Shown one piece after another: positions 9,142-19,249 of a stretch of DNA of 64,000 nt. The number at the start of each line of letters is the position of its first letter. Within the stretch, counting starts at the first letter, position 1. Location: NCBI GenBank assembly GCA_013306675.1, contig JABLUY010000061.1, positions 62,001 to 126,000 of the forward strand, read 5' to 3'. The translations under genes and the position numbers were made by a program. Below the pieces are notes generated by a model, which saw nothing but the letters and a program-made list of their open reading frames with translations, made no database searches and was not told the DNA's origin. Source of the stretch: Thraustochytrium sp. TN22. Its lineage: Eukaryota > Sar > Bigyra > Thraustochytrida > Thraustochytriidae.

Positions 9142-12100
9142 ATGGGGTTCGAGGAGGCGGACGAGTACCACCCGCCGACGGCGGCTGCGCAGCGCTCACC
9201 GCTGCACAGGAACCCGACGCTGGTGCACCTGCGCACGGAGGACATGGAGGCGGAGGCGGGCGCGGAGGAACCTGTGGGCGAGCGTTGGATGTCCGGTCTC
9301 AAGAGCGGCGTGGAGTCCACGCGCAGCGTGGTGCTGGACGAGCCTGGGTATTACGTGCTGCGACTTGCGGCCATGGCAGGCAAGCTCCAGACAGAGGCGG
9401 AGGCCAAGGACCAGACGGGCGCCGCGCAGCACTCGGACGAATCGGCAGGCGAGGCGAGCGGTGGTGAGCGAGCGCCGCTCGAGCAGGTGGCGCGCAGCCT
9501 GTCGACGCCCAAAATGCGCACGTCCAAACGCGCGCTTCTGCGCGCCAAAGTGGCCTCCATCCGCGGCGGCGGCAGCTCCAAGCGCAAGGTGAACGTCGAC
9601 GTGCGCGTGCGCGACGTGCACCACCTGGCGGTAATGGTCCTGAGCTCGTCCGAGTCGGTGGAGCCAAGTTTAGACGCCTATAGCACGCTCCTTGAGCAGG
9701 AGGCCAAGGCGCCCCGGCCGGGCGCTGAGTCGCGGCGCGCGCGGAGCTCATCCGCCGACTTTGGTCGCACCTCAAGCGGCGTCGGCACGAGCCCCGGAAC
9801 GCCCCTCACGCGCAGCACGCGGCCCACTTCGATGCGCAAGTCCATGTCGCCGCGCAACGCGAACAAGGACGCGCGCGCAGCACTGGAGCTGCGGCCCGAC
9901 GCGGGCGCCGCCGCCGTCGGCACCTCCGCTTTCTTCCTTGACCCGAGTAATGTGCCCGCAGTGCTGGAGATCTCCATGAAGGCGTCCGGCTCGCACGTCC
10001 TCGTGGGCGAGCTTTGCATCTCGTACAAGGGTTCCGTCATGGATGCGGCGGCCGAGCGCCTGCGCAGTGGCTCGCACGACTTCGTCTCAACTAGCGCGGC
10101 GGGGTTCGCGCGTGAGGTCGAGCAGATGATGCTGCCAGGCGAGACCGTCGAGGCGCCGTCAGGGGAGGGGCTGAGCGTGGAGCCGCCCCTGCCACCAGCG
10201 CCAGGCTTCACCCCCTTCGGGCCGGGCACTTTGGACAGGGACGCACCGCCGCGGCCGCAGTCGGCGCGAGGGCGCACGCATTCCCGCTTCAGCATGGATG
10301 ACATCATTCTGCGGCCTTCGGACCCGGGCCTGGACATGAGCGACGCGCAGTCCGAGGGGCACGGCGAGAAGGCCGACAGCCTCGACCTTGCGGAGCGCGT
10401 GCGGCCCACGCTGGCGCCGTTGCCCGGCGAGGTGACGATCGCGGCGGCCTGTGCCGAACCTGGGGAGACGCCAAGTCCGCCAACCGCGGACCGCGCACCG
10501 CCCACCAACCGCCACCGGCGCGCCATGTCGCTCTTCGCACGCTACTCGGACATGTCCTCCTCGCGCACTGTGGGTGCCGAGGACGGCGACGAGGATGACG
10601 ACGAAGGCGATAGCAGCGGTCGCGAGGATGAGGCCCAGGGCGGTGGCCTGCTGCGGCACGCCAGCTCCAAGGCGACCCAAGACGAGGAGGAGGAGGACGA
10701 CGACGACGACGACGACGAGCCGTACGCTGGTGCGCCCGACAGCGGCCTTCAAGGTCCGGATGGCGACGAGCAGGCGGCAAGCTTCGATCGCCCTCGCGCC
10801 GAGCTGGCCACCAGCACCAAGACCCTCATCGATGGGGACGAGGAGGACGAAGAGGACGGCGTGAGCCGCGACGCCTCTGGCGCCGGTGGCAAGGCAGCTG
10901 CGGCTGCCGCCGCGGCTTCCGTCGCCGGCGCCGTCGTGGCCACCGGCGGCGAGGCGAGGGGAGACGCAGATGGGCCGACGGAGCACGTGCACTTCGCGTC
11001 AAAGCGTGCGAGCTCGCAGCGCCGCGTGCGGTTCCGCGGGCAGCAAGTGGCCATGGAGTCGGCGCACCTGAACGCGATGACGGCACCAGAAATGAGTCCG
11101 GAGGGCCTCGCACAAGCGCCCTTTGAAAGGCTGCTTGCGCGCATTGTGTCTTCGAAAGAGACCTCGGCGACGCGTGGCGAGGAGTTCAAGACCTTGAACC
11201 GCATGATGGAGGCGGAGCTCCCCATCAAGCTCAAGCCGCTAGTAACGCAGGGGCGGTGGTTCTACGAATTCAGTGGGCCGAACGAGCCTTTGGGCCGTGC
11301 CGTCCTGCTGCGCGGTGTGAACCTGTCGGGCAACGTGAAGCTGCCGAGCTCGCCCGACAGCCGCACGCACCTCCGGTTTGACTGGGGCAAGCTCAAGGAC
11401 CCGGCGGTGGCGGCGGAGCTCTCGTTTGTTGGGCGGCCGTTCCCGTTGGAGGAGGCGCACGAGCACTTCTCGCGGCTGCGGCGGTGGGGCTTCAACTGCT
11501 TCCGGTTCCTGGTGACCTGGGAGGCAATCGAGCACGCCGGGCCGGGCCAGTACGACGAGGAGTACCTCGACTACGTGGAGTTGATCGTGCGTATCGCGGG
11601 CACGTACGGCTTCTACGTGTTTATCGACCCGCACCAGGACGTTTGGAGCCGCATGACGGGCGGATCGGGCGCGCCGGCGTGGACACTGACTGCCGCCGGC
11701 CTGGACCTGAGCAACCTTGAGGCCAGCGAGGCGGCGTTCACGCACAACAGCGCGGCGGACCCGGCCAAGTTCCAGCGCATGTCATGGCCGCAGAACTACC
11801 AGCGGTTCGCGGCCGCGCACATGTTCACGCTGTTCTGGGGCGGCAACGACTTTGCGCCAGACTTCGCGGTCGACGGAGGCATCCCTGTGCAGGAGTACCT
11901 CCAACGGCACTTCATTGACGCGATGCTGCAGGTCGTGGGCCGCGTGCGCGAGATGCCGCACGTGATTGGCTTCGACAGCTTCAACGAGCCGTCCCCGGGC
12001 TTTATTGGGCGACGCCTGGACGACTTGCCGGACGTGATCATCCCGCCCGGCCCGGTGTTCCGGCCGATCGACGCCATGGTGTGCGCGGCGGGCTACACGA

Positions 12101-13299
12101 CGAGCGTGGGGCGCGCGAACTCGATCGGGCTGCTGACGGGACGGTACAAGGCGAACCGCACGCGTACCTCGGTGTGGCGCGAGGGCGTTGAGGATGTGTG
12201 GCGACGCCACGGCGTGTGGGACATCGAGACCTCGACAAATGAGCAGGGCCAGACGATGGAGACTGCGCGCATCCTGCGCGGAGACCACTTTTGCTCGTTC
12301 CCGCGCGGGCGCTCGAGCGGTGGCGGGCGGAGCGTGGAGAGCAAGGTAGAGTTCTTCCGTGACTACCTGCGGCCCTTCATGGTGCTGTACATCAGCCGCA
12401 TCCGAGCGCTCATGCCGCGCGCCATCCTCTTCGCGGAGGGCGACGGTTTTGGCGAGAAGGAATTCATCTGGGACCACGGCGACCCGCGCGGCGTGGTGAA
12501 CGCCTCGCACTGGTACGACGGGTACACGCTATTCACGGCGAACTTCAATCCGCGGTTCTCCGTGGACGTCTCGAGCAAGCTGCCGGTGTTCGGCGCGCAG
12601 CGCATCTTCAACATGCACGTGCGCGACCTGAGCGCGATCGCGCAGCTGCCTCGCGCGCTGGACGGCGCCGCCATGGAGATGCCAACGTTGATTGGCGAGT
12701 TCGGCCTCCCGTTTAACATGAACAACAAGTACGGCTTCAAGACGGGAGACTTCCGCATGCACGAACGCGCCATGTCCATGTACTACGACGTCATGGACAC
12801 CTTGCAGCTGCACTCGACGCAGTGGAATTACTGCGCCGACAACAGCAACGAGTGGGGTGACAACTGGAACCTGGAGGACCTTTCGCTGTTCTCCCCGGAC
12901 CAGCAGCGACGCACCGCGCACCAGGACATCAACTCGGGTGGCCGCGGCGTGCGCGGGTTCTCACGCCCCTTTGCGCCGCTGGTCTGCGGCGTGCCCACGC
13001 TGACGGCCTTCAACCGCAAGACGCGCGCCTTTGAGCACTCGTATGAGCCGAATCCGCGCAACTTCGAGTACGGAAACCTGGACCACGCCACGGAGATCTT
13101 CGTACCAGACATCCAGTACCTTGCCAAGAAGACCGCTTCGGTCGTCCAGTTCGACATCATGGTGGAGGGCGGCAAGTTCAAGAAGCGCCAGCTGCCGGGA
13201 CGCCACATCCTCTACATTTGGGCCGACAAGCAGGCCATGGAGGCCACGAACCATGTCAACTGCGTCACTGTTCGGGTCCTCTTCCCGGTCAGTGTCTGA
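9142..13299 (+). CDS. GH5 glucosylceramidase/sterylglucosidase-like protein with long N-terminal region
   Basis: 1,385 residues from the first ATG at 9142. The C-terminal half (about residues 690-1385) is a glycoside hydrolase family 5 barrel of the endoglycoceramidase-related type: GVNLSGNVKLP, RWGFNCFRFLVTWEAIEH, IDPHQDVWSR, and the acid/base glutamate in FDSFNEPSPGF (E949). The nucleophile candidate is E1186 in LIGEFGLPF, and the end carries the beta-sandwich part usual in fungal EGCrP-type enzymes. Members of that group remove glucose from glucosylceramide or steryl glucoside. The first roughly 680 residues are low complexity, with acidic, serine and alanine runs. They include one ordered-looking stretch (AFFLDPSNVPAVLEISM...LVGELCISYKG) that might be a C2-like fold. 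Such a head is much longer than in the fungal enzymes. No signal peptide is visible, so a cytosolic or membrane-surface enzyme is likely. Confidence 0.8.
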   Translation: MGFEEADEYHPPTAAAQRSPLHRNPTLVHLRTEDMEAEAGAEEPVGERWMSGLKSGVESTRSVVLDEPGYYVLRLAAMAGKLQTEAEAKDQTGAAQHSDESAGEASGGERAPLEQVARSLSTPKMRTSKRALLRAKVASIRGGGSSKRKVNVDVRVRDVHHLAVMVLSSSESVEPSLDAYSTLLEQEAKAPRPGAESRRARSSSADFGRTSSGVGTSPGTPLTRSTRPTSMRKSMSPRNANKDARAALELRPDAGAAAVGTSAFFLDPSNVPAVLEISMKASGSHVLVGELCISYKGSVMDAAAERLRSGSHDFVSTSAAGFAREVEQMMLPGETVEAPSGEGLSVEPPLPPAPGFTPFGPGTLDRDAPPRPQSARGRTHSRFSMDDIILRPSDPGLDMSDAQSEGHGEKADSLDLAERVRPTLAPLPGEVTIAAACAEPGETPSPPTADRAPPTNRHRRAMSLFARYSDMSSSRTVGAEDGDEDDDEGDSSGREDEAQGGGLLRHASSKATQDEEEEDDDDDDDEPYAGAPDSGLQGPDGDEQAASFDRPRAELATSTKTLIDGDEEDEEDGVSRDASGAGGKAAAAAAAASVAGAVVATGGEARGDADGPTEHVHFASKRASSQRRVRFRGQQVAMESAHLNAMTAPEMSPEGLAQAPFERLLARIVSSKETSATRGEEFKTLNRMMEAELPIKLKPLVTQGRWFYEFSGPNEPLGRAVLLRGVNLSGNVKLPSSPDSRTHLRFDWGKLKDPAVAAELSFVGRPFPLEEAHEHFSRLRRWGFNCFRFLVTWEAIEHAGPGQYDEEYLDYVELIVRIAGTYGFYVFIDPHQDVWSRMTGGSGAPAWTLTAAGLDLSNLEASEAAFTHNSAADPAKFQRMSWPQNYQRFAAAHMFTLFWGGNDFAPDFAVDGGIPVQEYLQRHFIDAMLQVVGRVREMPHVIGFDSFNEPSPGFIGRRLDDLPDVIIPPGPVFRPIDAMVCAAGYTTSVGRANSIGLLTGRYKANRTRTSVWREGVEDVWRRHGVWDIETSTNEQGQTMETARILRGDHFCSFPRGRSSGGGRSVESKVEFFRDYLRPFMVLYISRIRALMPRAILFAEGDGFGEKEFIWDHGDPRGVVNASHWYDGYTLFTANFNPRFSVDVSSKLPVFGAQRIFNMHVRDLSAIAQLPRALDGAAMEMPTLIGEFGLPFNMNNKYGFKTGDFRMHERAMSMYYDVMDTLQLHSTQWNYCADNSNEWGDNWNLEDLSLFSPDQQRRTAHQDINSGGRGVRGFSRPFAPLVCGVPTLTAFNRKTRAFEHSYEPNPRNFEYGNLDHATEIFVPDIQYLAKKTASVVQFDIMVEGGKFKKRQLPGRHILYIWADKQAMEATNHVNCVTVRVLFPVSV

Positions 13300-13326
13300 A
13301 CAACGTGAGCAAGTCGTAATTAATCA

Positions 13327-14070
13327 TCATGACATGGACAAATAGGTTCGCCGGTAGGATGCTTGCACCGCGGAGGGCGCCGCCGCGCTGCCGTCGCCGC
13401 CCATCGTACCCTTGGCCATGGCATCCCACTTGGACGGTGGCGCGAACCAGGCCGCTCCGTAGCGTCGCGGCTTACCCTTGACCCCTGAAGCGCCAAGCAC
13501 GGCCACGTCGCTGTCGTCCACGAGGGCGGCACGGCGACGAGCGAGATCTCGGAGGAGGGCCTCCCGCTCGGCCACTTGCTGCTCCGTGAGCAGCTCACGT
13601 GGAACCTCGAGCGCGACGCCGAGGCGGTCGGATGCCTGCCAGAGAATGGGGCCGTCGCGGCGGCCGTAGTCCTCATCCTCGTCCTCATCCTCGACCTCCT
13701 GTGCCTGCTCCATGGCTTCTATGATGTCTACACTGGGCCTGCGGTGCGAGAGCGCGCTCCCGCGTGTGTGCGTGCTCGACTGTCTGCTCACAACGTGCTC
13801 GGAGAAGACATGTTGCTCGCTCAAGCCCTTGCTCACTGCCATGTCGTCGTACTCCCCGTCCCCGTCCTCGCCCTCGCCCTCGCCCTCGCACTTGTGCCCG
13901 TGGGAGCCGGACGCCTCCGTGTCGAGCCCGAACAGGGCGTCGGCTTCCTCAAAGTTCTCGTCGTCGTCGTCTTCGCCCTCGACTTCGCGGCGTAAGGCCT
14001 CTTCGCGGCGTTCCGAGACCAGGCGCGCCAGCAGCTCTTGCAGCTCTTGCAGCTCTTGCAGCTGCGCCAT
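13327..14070 (-). CDS. Hypothetical acidic coiled-coil protein
   Basis: 247 residues, with the ATG at 14070 in a good context. It starts with a leucine/glutamine repeat (QELQELQELL) that should form a coiled coil. The middle is strongly acidic (EDDDDENFEEAD, EVEDEDEDED), with a short EGEGEGEDGDGE run. The C-terminal part has PRRYGAAWFAPPSKWDAM, faintly reminiscent of the RYGAWYLPP-type motif of FAM47-like proteins; that resemblance is too short to name the gene. Its stop lies only 27 bases from that of the convergent GH5 gene. Function unknown. Confidence 0.65.
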   Translation of the reverse strand: MAQLQELQELQELLARLVSERREEALRREVEGEDDDDENFEEADALFGLDTEASGSHGHKCEGEGEGEDGDGEYDDMAVSKGLSEQHVFSEHVVSRQSSTHTRGSALSHRRPSVDIIEAMEQAQEVEDEDEDEDYGRRDGPILWQASDRLGVALEVPRELLTEQQVAEREALLRDLARRRAALVDDSDVAVLGASGVKGKPRRYGAAWFAPPSKWDAMAKGTMGGDGSAAAPSAVQASYRRTYLSMS

Positions 14071-14398
14071 GGCCGCGGCCTAGGCTGAGGCCGGTGCTGC
14101 ATCTACTGTCCGTGCCGGCTGCCGGCTGTGCTGCAGGTGGTGGCGAGCGGCCCGCCCTGTCGCGCAGCCTGATGCGAGCAAAGCCAGGCTCGAAAGTCGT
14201 GAGCGGAAATAAGGTGCAGCGGCGCGCGAGCGAGCGTCACGCTGGTGCCAGTGACGCCTTCGGCGACGTCGATAAGACAGAGACGCACGATGCAATCGGG
14301 ATCCAGGGCCCGGCAGCAGACCTCGCGCGAGGGCTCGCCGCAGGACGGCAGGCGCGCGCAGGCGCCCGGAGCGAAGCGGAGCGGCACGGGCAGGCAGG
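14071..14398. other. Divergent intergenic region
   Basis: Upstream of the acidic protein (-) and the TMEM19 gene (+). GC-rich; no motif or RNA gene recognised. Confidence 0.5.
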
Positions 14399-15292
14399 AT
14401 GGAGGGCGCCGAGCGGGGCTGGCTTGAGGTGGCGGCCCGCGTGGGCGGGTCGCTGGCGCTGGCCGCGCTGGTGGCGCAGCGCGGGCTCCGGCGCAAGAGC
14501 CTGAGCGAGGAGGGCGCCGCGGCGGCCGTGGGCGTAGCGGCGACGTCGATGGGCTGCCTGCCGCGCAGCGGGCTGTGCATGCTGGCGTTCTACCTGTCGA
14601 GCTCGAAGCTGACCAAGGTGCAGGCCACCAAGAAGGCGCAGCTGGACGAGGAGTACCGCGAGGGCGGCCAGCGCAACGCTGTCCAGGTCCTCTCGTGCTC
14701 GCTGCTGGCGACGCTGCTCGCGGCGGGCCACTTTGCGGCCTTTGGGTTCTGGGACGGCCCGCTGTCGGCGGCGGTGGGCTCGCCGACCCACGCGGCGCTG
14801 CTGCTCGGCACGGCCGCGCATTACGCCACGTGCACGGCGGATACGTGGGCGAGCGAGCTGGGCGTGCTCAACGAGAGCTGGCCGCGCCTCATCACGGAGC
14901 CGACGCGGCGCGTGCCACCGGGCACGAACGGCGGCGTCTCGGGGCTCGGGCTGGCCGCCTCTGCGCTGGGCGGTCTCTTCGCTGGCGCCGTGCTGGCTGC
15001 GGCCGGGCCTCTGTGCGGCACAGGTTACCAGGGCGCCTGGGCCGCCGACTGGGCGCTCGTGCCGCTTGGCGGCGTCTTCGGCGTGCTAGGAAGCCTGCTC
15101 GACAGCTTGCTGGGCGCCACCTTGCAGGAGTCGCGCTATGACGAGGCCAAGCACTGCATCACCACCAACAAGTCCGGCCTGCTGGTCTGCGGTCGCGATG
15201 TCCTCGACAACCAGCAGGTGAACATTGCCTCTGTCGTGCTCATGACGGGTCTCGGCTGCTCGCTGCCGTACCTCGCCTCTGCGCTGTTCTAA
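14399..15292 (+). CDS. TMEM19/DUF92 family integral membrane protein
   Basis: 297 residues, close to the usual length of TMEM19. The protein is almost all hydrophobic segments (about six or seven predicted spans). It contains family hallmarks: a G-rich first helix region (SEEGAAAAVGVAATSMG), SSSKLTKVQATKKAQLDEEY, HYATCTADTWASELG, and LDSLLGATLQESRYDE near the end. DUF92 includes TMEM19 of animals and the plastid phytyl-phosphate kinase VTE6 of plants. The conserved TADTWASE and GS..DSLLGA motifs are present, so whatever chemistry the family has is probably retained. Substrate unknown; no targeting peptide is seen. Confidence 0.85.
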   Translation: MEGAERGWLEVAARVGGSLALAALVAQRGLRRKSLSEEGAAAAVGVAATSMGCLPRSGLCMLAFYLSSSKLTKVQATKKAQLDEEYREGGQRNAVQVLSCSLLATLLAAGHFAAFGFWDGPLSAAVGSPTHAALLLGTAAHYATCTADTWASELGVLNESWPRLITEPTRRVPPGTNGGVSGLGLAASALGGLFAGAVLAAAGPLCGTGYQGAWAADWALVPLGGVFGVLGSLLDSLLGATLQESRYDEAKHCITTNKSGLLVCGRDVLDNQQVNIASVVLMTGLGCSLPYLASALF

Positions 15293-16338
15293 TGATTACC
15301 CCCCATCAAGAAACTTGTTTCGTTTTCCGAGTCCATGCCCCGCAATGAAGCCAAAGGCAGCCAAAGTGGCGCCATGACGTTCTGTCTGGCTGGCAGAGCG
15401 CTTGAGCGCCACCACTGCCACGAAGAGAGAACAGACTCGGAGAGCTCGGAGAGCGGAGAAAATGGCCGCGCTGTGAGGCTGGCAGGCGCCGCGCGCAGCA
15501 CCTCCCTCGCCGTGTCTGTCATCTGTGTTCGTCCCACGTCTCGAAAGGCACAAGAAGGCACAAGAAGCGGCCTCAATTCTCACACCGTCTACCGAGGCAC
15601 ACAGGGCGCCATTGGCCGCACCACATTTTTGCGCGCCTGCCTGCCGCGCAGTTCCGAGACCGCCGATCGAAGCGAAGCAGCGAACTTCACGTGCTGCCAT
15701 TCCAGTGCCGGCCGTCTTGGCGCAGCGCGCCACCGTAGCACTGCAGCGCCTTCTCATCGCCGCCGTGTTCCTGGACCACGTCCGCGCGCTCAGCTGCTGC
15801 CGAAGGGAACGGGGGCAAGATGGAACTCTGCCAGCTCCGAGTTGCCGAAACTACTGGAATGCAGGCGATATAGCACGATCAGGAACGGCAATAACGTTCC
15901 CGGGACCCCCTCCACGGGCAAAAGGAGACAGGAAAAGGATGGCGAGCGCCGCAGAGCCACAACCAGCCATCCGACGGCCAAGGTAGGTGGCGCGCGACGC
16001 GCCCTCGGGCGCTTGGCGGCCGCGGAGCGGGGCGGGCGGCGGCCTGCGCCGGCCGTGCCTCGCCCCTCCCTCCCGGTCAGCCCAGCCGCCGCAGCCCGTG
16101 GCCTGCCCGTGCCTTGGCTGCGCGCAGCTGATGGGCGGGTCCGGCAGGGCCAGGACCCCGGCAGCTGCAGGCAGGCAGGCAGCAAGACGCCTCCTGTATA
16201 GTATACTGAAGCAGCAGCAGCAGCAGCAGCCAAGCATTTTGCGGTCAGAGCAAGCCGGAGACTAACGACGGGAGAATTGGGAACGCGCAGCAGGAGCAGC
16301 AGAAGCAGGAGCAGCAGAGCAGCAAGAAGCTTGGCAAG
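15293..16338. other. Intergenic region upstream of PDX1
   Basis: Just over 1 kb between TMEM19 and PDX1. It contains a palindromic GTATAGTATAC near 16196-16206 and a short CAG run near 16211-16229, both within 150 bases of the PDX1 start; the first could be a TATA-like element. Open frames here look like chance products of high GC content. No gene supported. Confidence 0.5.
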
Positions 16339-17420
16339 ATGTCCCACGACGACAAGGTGATGGAGAACCGCGGCCTCGCCCGCATGCTCTGCGGTGGCGT
16401 CATCATGGACGTGACCACCCCGGAGGAGGCCCGCATCGCCGAGGCCGCCGGCGCCGTGGCCGTGTACGTATGAATGTTGGGAAAGGGTGTGGCTTGGCGT
16501 GGCGTGGCGTGGCGTGGCGTGGCGTGGCGTGGCGTGGCGTGGCGTGGCAGGCGTGGGGACTGACGGAGCAGACGTGGTGGGTGGACGCACGAATTTTACG
16601 CAGCATGGCCCTGGAGCGTATCCCGGCCGACCTGCGCGCCGAGGGCGGCGTGGCGCGCATGAGCGACCCGGACATGATTCTGGCGATCAAGGAGGCCGTG
16701 AGCATCCCGGTGATGGCCAAGGCCCGCATCGGCCACTTCGTGGAGGCGCAGATTCTCGAGGCGATCGAGATCGACTACATTGACGAGTCGGAGGTGCTGA
16801 CCATGGCGGACGAGGAGAACCACATCAACAAGCGCAACTTCAAGGTTCCGTTCGTGTGCGGCTGCCGCAACCTGGGCGAGGCTCTGCGCCGCGTGCAGGA
16901 GGGCGCCGCCATGCTCCGCACCAAGGGCGAGGCTGGCACTGGCAACATCGTGGAGGCCGTCCGCCACCAGCGCTCGGTGCAGCGCGAGCTGCGCAAGCTG
17001 CAGAGCATGGATGAGAACGAGCTCTACGTGTTCGCCAAGAACATCCAGGCCCCCTTTGACCTGGTGAAGCAGTGCGCCAAGGAGGGCAAGCTGCCCGTGG
17101 TGAACTTTGCCGCCGGTGGTGTGGCCACCCCGGCTGACGCCGCCATGCTCATGCAGCTCGGCTGCGACGGTGTCTTTGTCGGCTCTGGCATCTTCAAGAG
17201 CGGCGACCCGGAGAAGCGCGCCAAGGCCATCGTCGACGCCGTGACCCACTTCAAGGACCCCAAGAAGCTTGCGGAGCTCAGCACGAACATCGGCCCCGCC
17301 ATGGTCGGCATCTCGGACCTCAACAAGTCCCGCGTCAACTTCCGTGACCGCGAGGGCGGCAACCCGGCCCAGGCCAATGGCCACGCCAACGGCACCCCGG
17401 CCCCCCACGGCACCTGGTAA
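16339..17420 (+). CDS. PDX1: Pyridoxal 5'-phosphate synthase subunit PDX1 (two exons)
   Basis: Exons 16339-16463 and 16604-17420 join in phase to give 313 residues. The intron (140 nt) begins GTACGTA and ends TTTTACGCAG. PDX1 makes PLP from ribose 5-phosphate (or ribulose 5-phosphate), glyceraldehyde 3-phosphate and ammonia supplied by PDX2. The spliced protein places the key residues exactly where the family has them: D24 in GGVIMDV, K81 in [11 protein letters not shown] and K149 in [11 protein letters not shown]. This register confirms the intron call. [27 protein letters not shown] forms the phosphate site. The tail is short and Asn/Gly/Pro-rich. The intron is mostly a TGGCG pentamer array. 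PDX2 is not in this window. Cytosolic; no transit peptide. Confidence 0.95.
16495..16548. repeat. (TGGCG)n pentanucleotide array inside the PDX1 intron
   Basis: About eleven near-perfect TGGCG units filling over a third of the 140-nt intron. Confidence 0.95.
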
Positions 17421-17788
17421 GCGGCGGCGTGCTCGAGCATACATGCTTGTGAGAGAAGGAGTGTGAGCGAGCGAGAGCGCGCACGCGCGTGAGAGAAAGA
17501 GAGAAAGTCGTCTTGTTCTGAGCGAGCGGCGGAGGCCGCCGGCCTGAGTAGTTTCCACCTCGATGATCTCCCCATTTATTTTCTTTGGCCGCAAGTCCGT
17601 TTTGCAAGGTGCTTGTGAATGCTTGCTTGCGAATGTTCGTAACAACTCGGGAGCCTTGGCGGGCAACGAGCTCGCGGAGCCTCGCTCCGATGAGTGGTTC
17701 ACAGATGTAATCTCCTCGCTCCATCCACGAGGGTCAAACCCTCTCTCACAGTCAGACCTCGGTATGTCAAAGTTACATGTACTATTGC
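17421..17788. other. Convergent 3' flanks (PDX1 / EF-hand gene)
   Basis: Between two converging stops. Contains short GAGA-type runs near 17480-17510 and nothing else recognisable. Confidence 0.5.
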
Positions 17789-18400
17789 TCACCACGCCGA
17801 AGACAAGAGCGTGCTGGCGAGCTCCTCGCTTTTGAATCTACCATTGTCGTCGAGGGCGAGCCTCTCAAAGACGTAGTCCACCTCCTCCTCGGTCATGCGC
17901 TCACCCAAATTCAGCAAGGCATGGCGGAGCACCGTAGCACTGACTGCGCCTGACTTGCGCGGGTCAAAGAGGCTGAGCGCGCCGACGAGGTCCATCACGG
18001 TGTCCTTATCCTGCAGCTTGGCCTTGATCATGTCCAGGAATTCGGGGAAGTCAATGGTGCCGGAGCCATCGACGTCGACGGCCTCGATCATCTCGCGCAG
18101 CTCCACCTTGGTTGGATTCTGGCCCAGTGCGTGCATCGCGGACTCGAGCTCATCGGCGTCAATGCTGCCACCACCGTCCTTATCGAACCTGTTGAAGACC
18201 TTGCGGAACTGGGCAACCTGCTCGTCGCTTAGCTCAAGCTCAGGCTCCTCTTGCTCCTCCTCGCCCCCGTCAGGCGCTACCGCCTCTAGGTTGGGGCTGT
18301 GCGCCTCGACAAGGCCTTGCGCGACGCTTGTGGCGGCAGTCGCGGGGCTCGCGGGCGGCTCCGGGTCGGGTGCCACGGCGGGGCCGCCTATCTCCGCCAT
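17789..18400 (-). CDS. Calmodulin-like EF-hand protein
   Basis: 203 residues from the ATG at 18400; the open frame continues upstream without an ATG. After a Pro/Ala/Glu-rich head of about 75 residues come four EF-hand units in calmodulin order. The first two loops are canonical (DKDGGGSIDADE and DVDGSGTIDFPE). The third (DPRKSGAVSATV) lacks acidic ligands, and the fourth (ALDDNGRFKSEE) is altered at position 1. So probably only the N-lobe binds calcium with normal affinity, as in some light chains. With the many IQ-motif proteins nearby it could be an IQ-bound light chain, but that is a guess. Confidence 0.8.
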   Translation of the reverse strand: MAEIGGPAVAPDPEPPASPATAATSVAQGLVEAHSPNLEAVAPDGGEEEQEEPELELSDEQVAQFRKVFNRFDKDGGGSIDADELESAMHALGQNPTKVELREMIEAVDVDGSGTIDFPEFLDMIKAKLQDKDTVMDLVGALSLFDPRKSGAVSATVLRHALLNLGERMTEEEVDYVFERLALDDNGRFKSEELASTLLSSAW

Positions 18401-18904
18401 GCTCGACCTGTCTCTGCCCTGCCTTGCTCTGCTCTCCAAGCTCGTTTCTGTTGTGCTTGTCGTAGCCCCCGGCACCGCCGGCTCGCTTCAAGTTCCGAGT
18501 CCGAGTCGTGGCCGTATCGCCTGTCTCATTTTCATCTTTATCTCAATAAATTCCGCGCCCACGGGGGCACATCAAGGAGCTTTGCGCGGACCGTGGTGTG
18601 TGGAAACAAGCCTGTCTGAGCCAGGTTCGCCGGGTTCGTGACCGGACTTCGTTCTTAACCCCCATTCTGGCTGGCCGCAGGGGTCGACGCCCCGTGTTCC
18701 CGTGGCGAGCTTAACGGACTGCCAAAATGATGATCTGTCCGGGAGTGCGCAACATGATCGTGTAGCTCGCCTGGGCAAGCACAAGCAAGCCAGGCCACCG
18801 CGGTGGCATGCATAGCGGAAGACAATGATAAGATAAAGCAAAATGTAGTAAGCAAGAGGAGATTGACTTCTGAGTGCCTGCCAGTGCCCTGCGTCACTCA
18901 CGGT
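18401..18904. other. Intergenic region upstream of the EF-hand gene
   Basis: A more AT-rich stretch with CAATAAATT near 18543 and one CTTCAAGTT motif near 18487. No gene recognised. Confidence 0.4.
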
Positions 18905-19249
18905 CAGGCATGGTATGGTGGTGACGCACATGGCACTTGGCGTAGTTTTAAAATGGCCCTGCGCTGGCGGGGATGCATTGCCGTACTCGCAATGCAAGAG
19001 GTCTCAGCGGCCCACCACCTGACGGGCTTCTTGGCCGACACCTCGGCTTGGGAAGGGGGGGGGGGGCGTGCCGATGAAATCCTATGGAGCTCGTGCAGAG
19101 AGACGGTGATCGAGCGGTAGTGGCGCGCGGCCGACCGTGACGCCGCTGATCTTCGGCGGCGCAGCCTTGCGGGCAGCCTCGGTGCGCAGTTTCTTGGCCC
19201 ACGCCTTCCCGCCCGTGCTCTTGCGCGCGGTCTGTTTCATGCGAGCCAC
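18905..19249 (-). pseudogene. Decayed histone H3 copy
   Basis: Reading leftward from 19249, [20 protein letters not shown] continues LRTEAARKAAP...SGV and aligns without gaps to the H3 tail ([20 protein letters not shown]...), including the K4, K9, S10, K14 and K27 positions. The original start codon position reads GTG and the T3 position ATG. Further along, blocks resembling KKPHRFRP, then VALREIRR, and finally AKRVTIMP can be seen, but in different frames and separated by less than the normal distance, so most of the histone fold is gone. A C-run ending in AG lies between the first two blocks. If it acts as a splice acceptor a tail-only product is conceivable, but decay is the simpler reading. 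Confidence 0.55.

Noticed and set aside
15296-16201. Opposing open frames between TMEM19 and PDX1
   Set aside because: No domain, weak codon bias and mutual overlap; not supported as genes.
18630-18660. A tRNA T-arm-like GGTTCGTGACC near a short stem
   Set aside because: No matching acceptor, D-arm or anticodon arm could be drawn, and the loop is one base too long.
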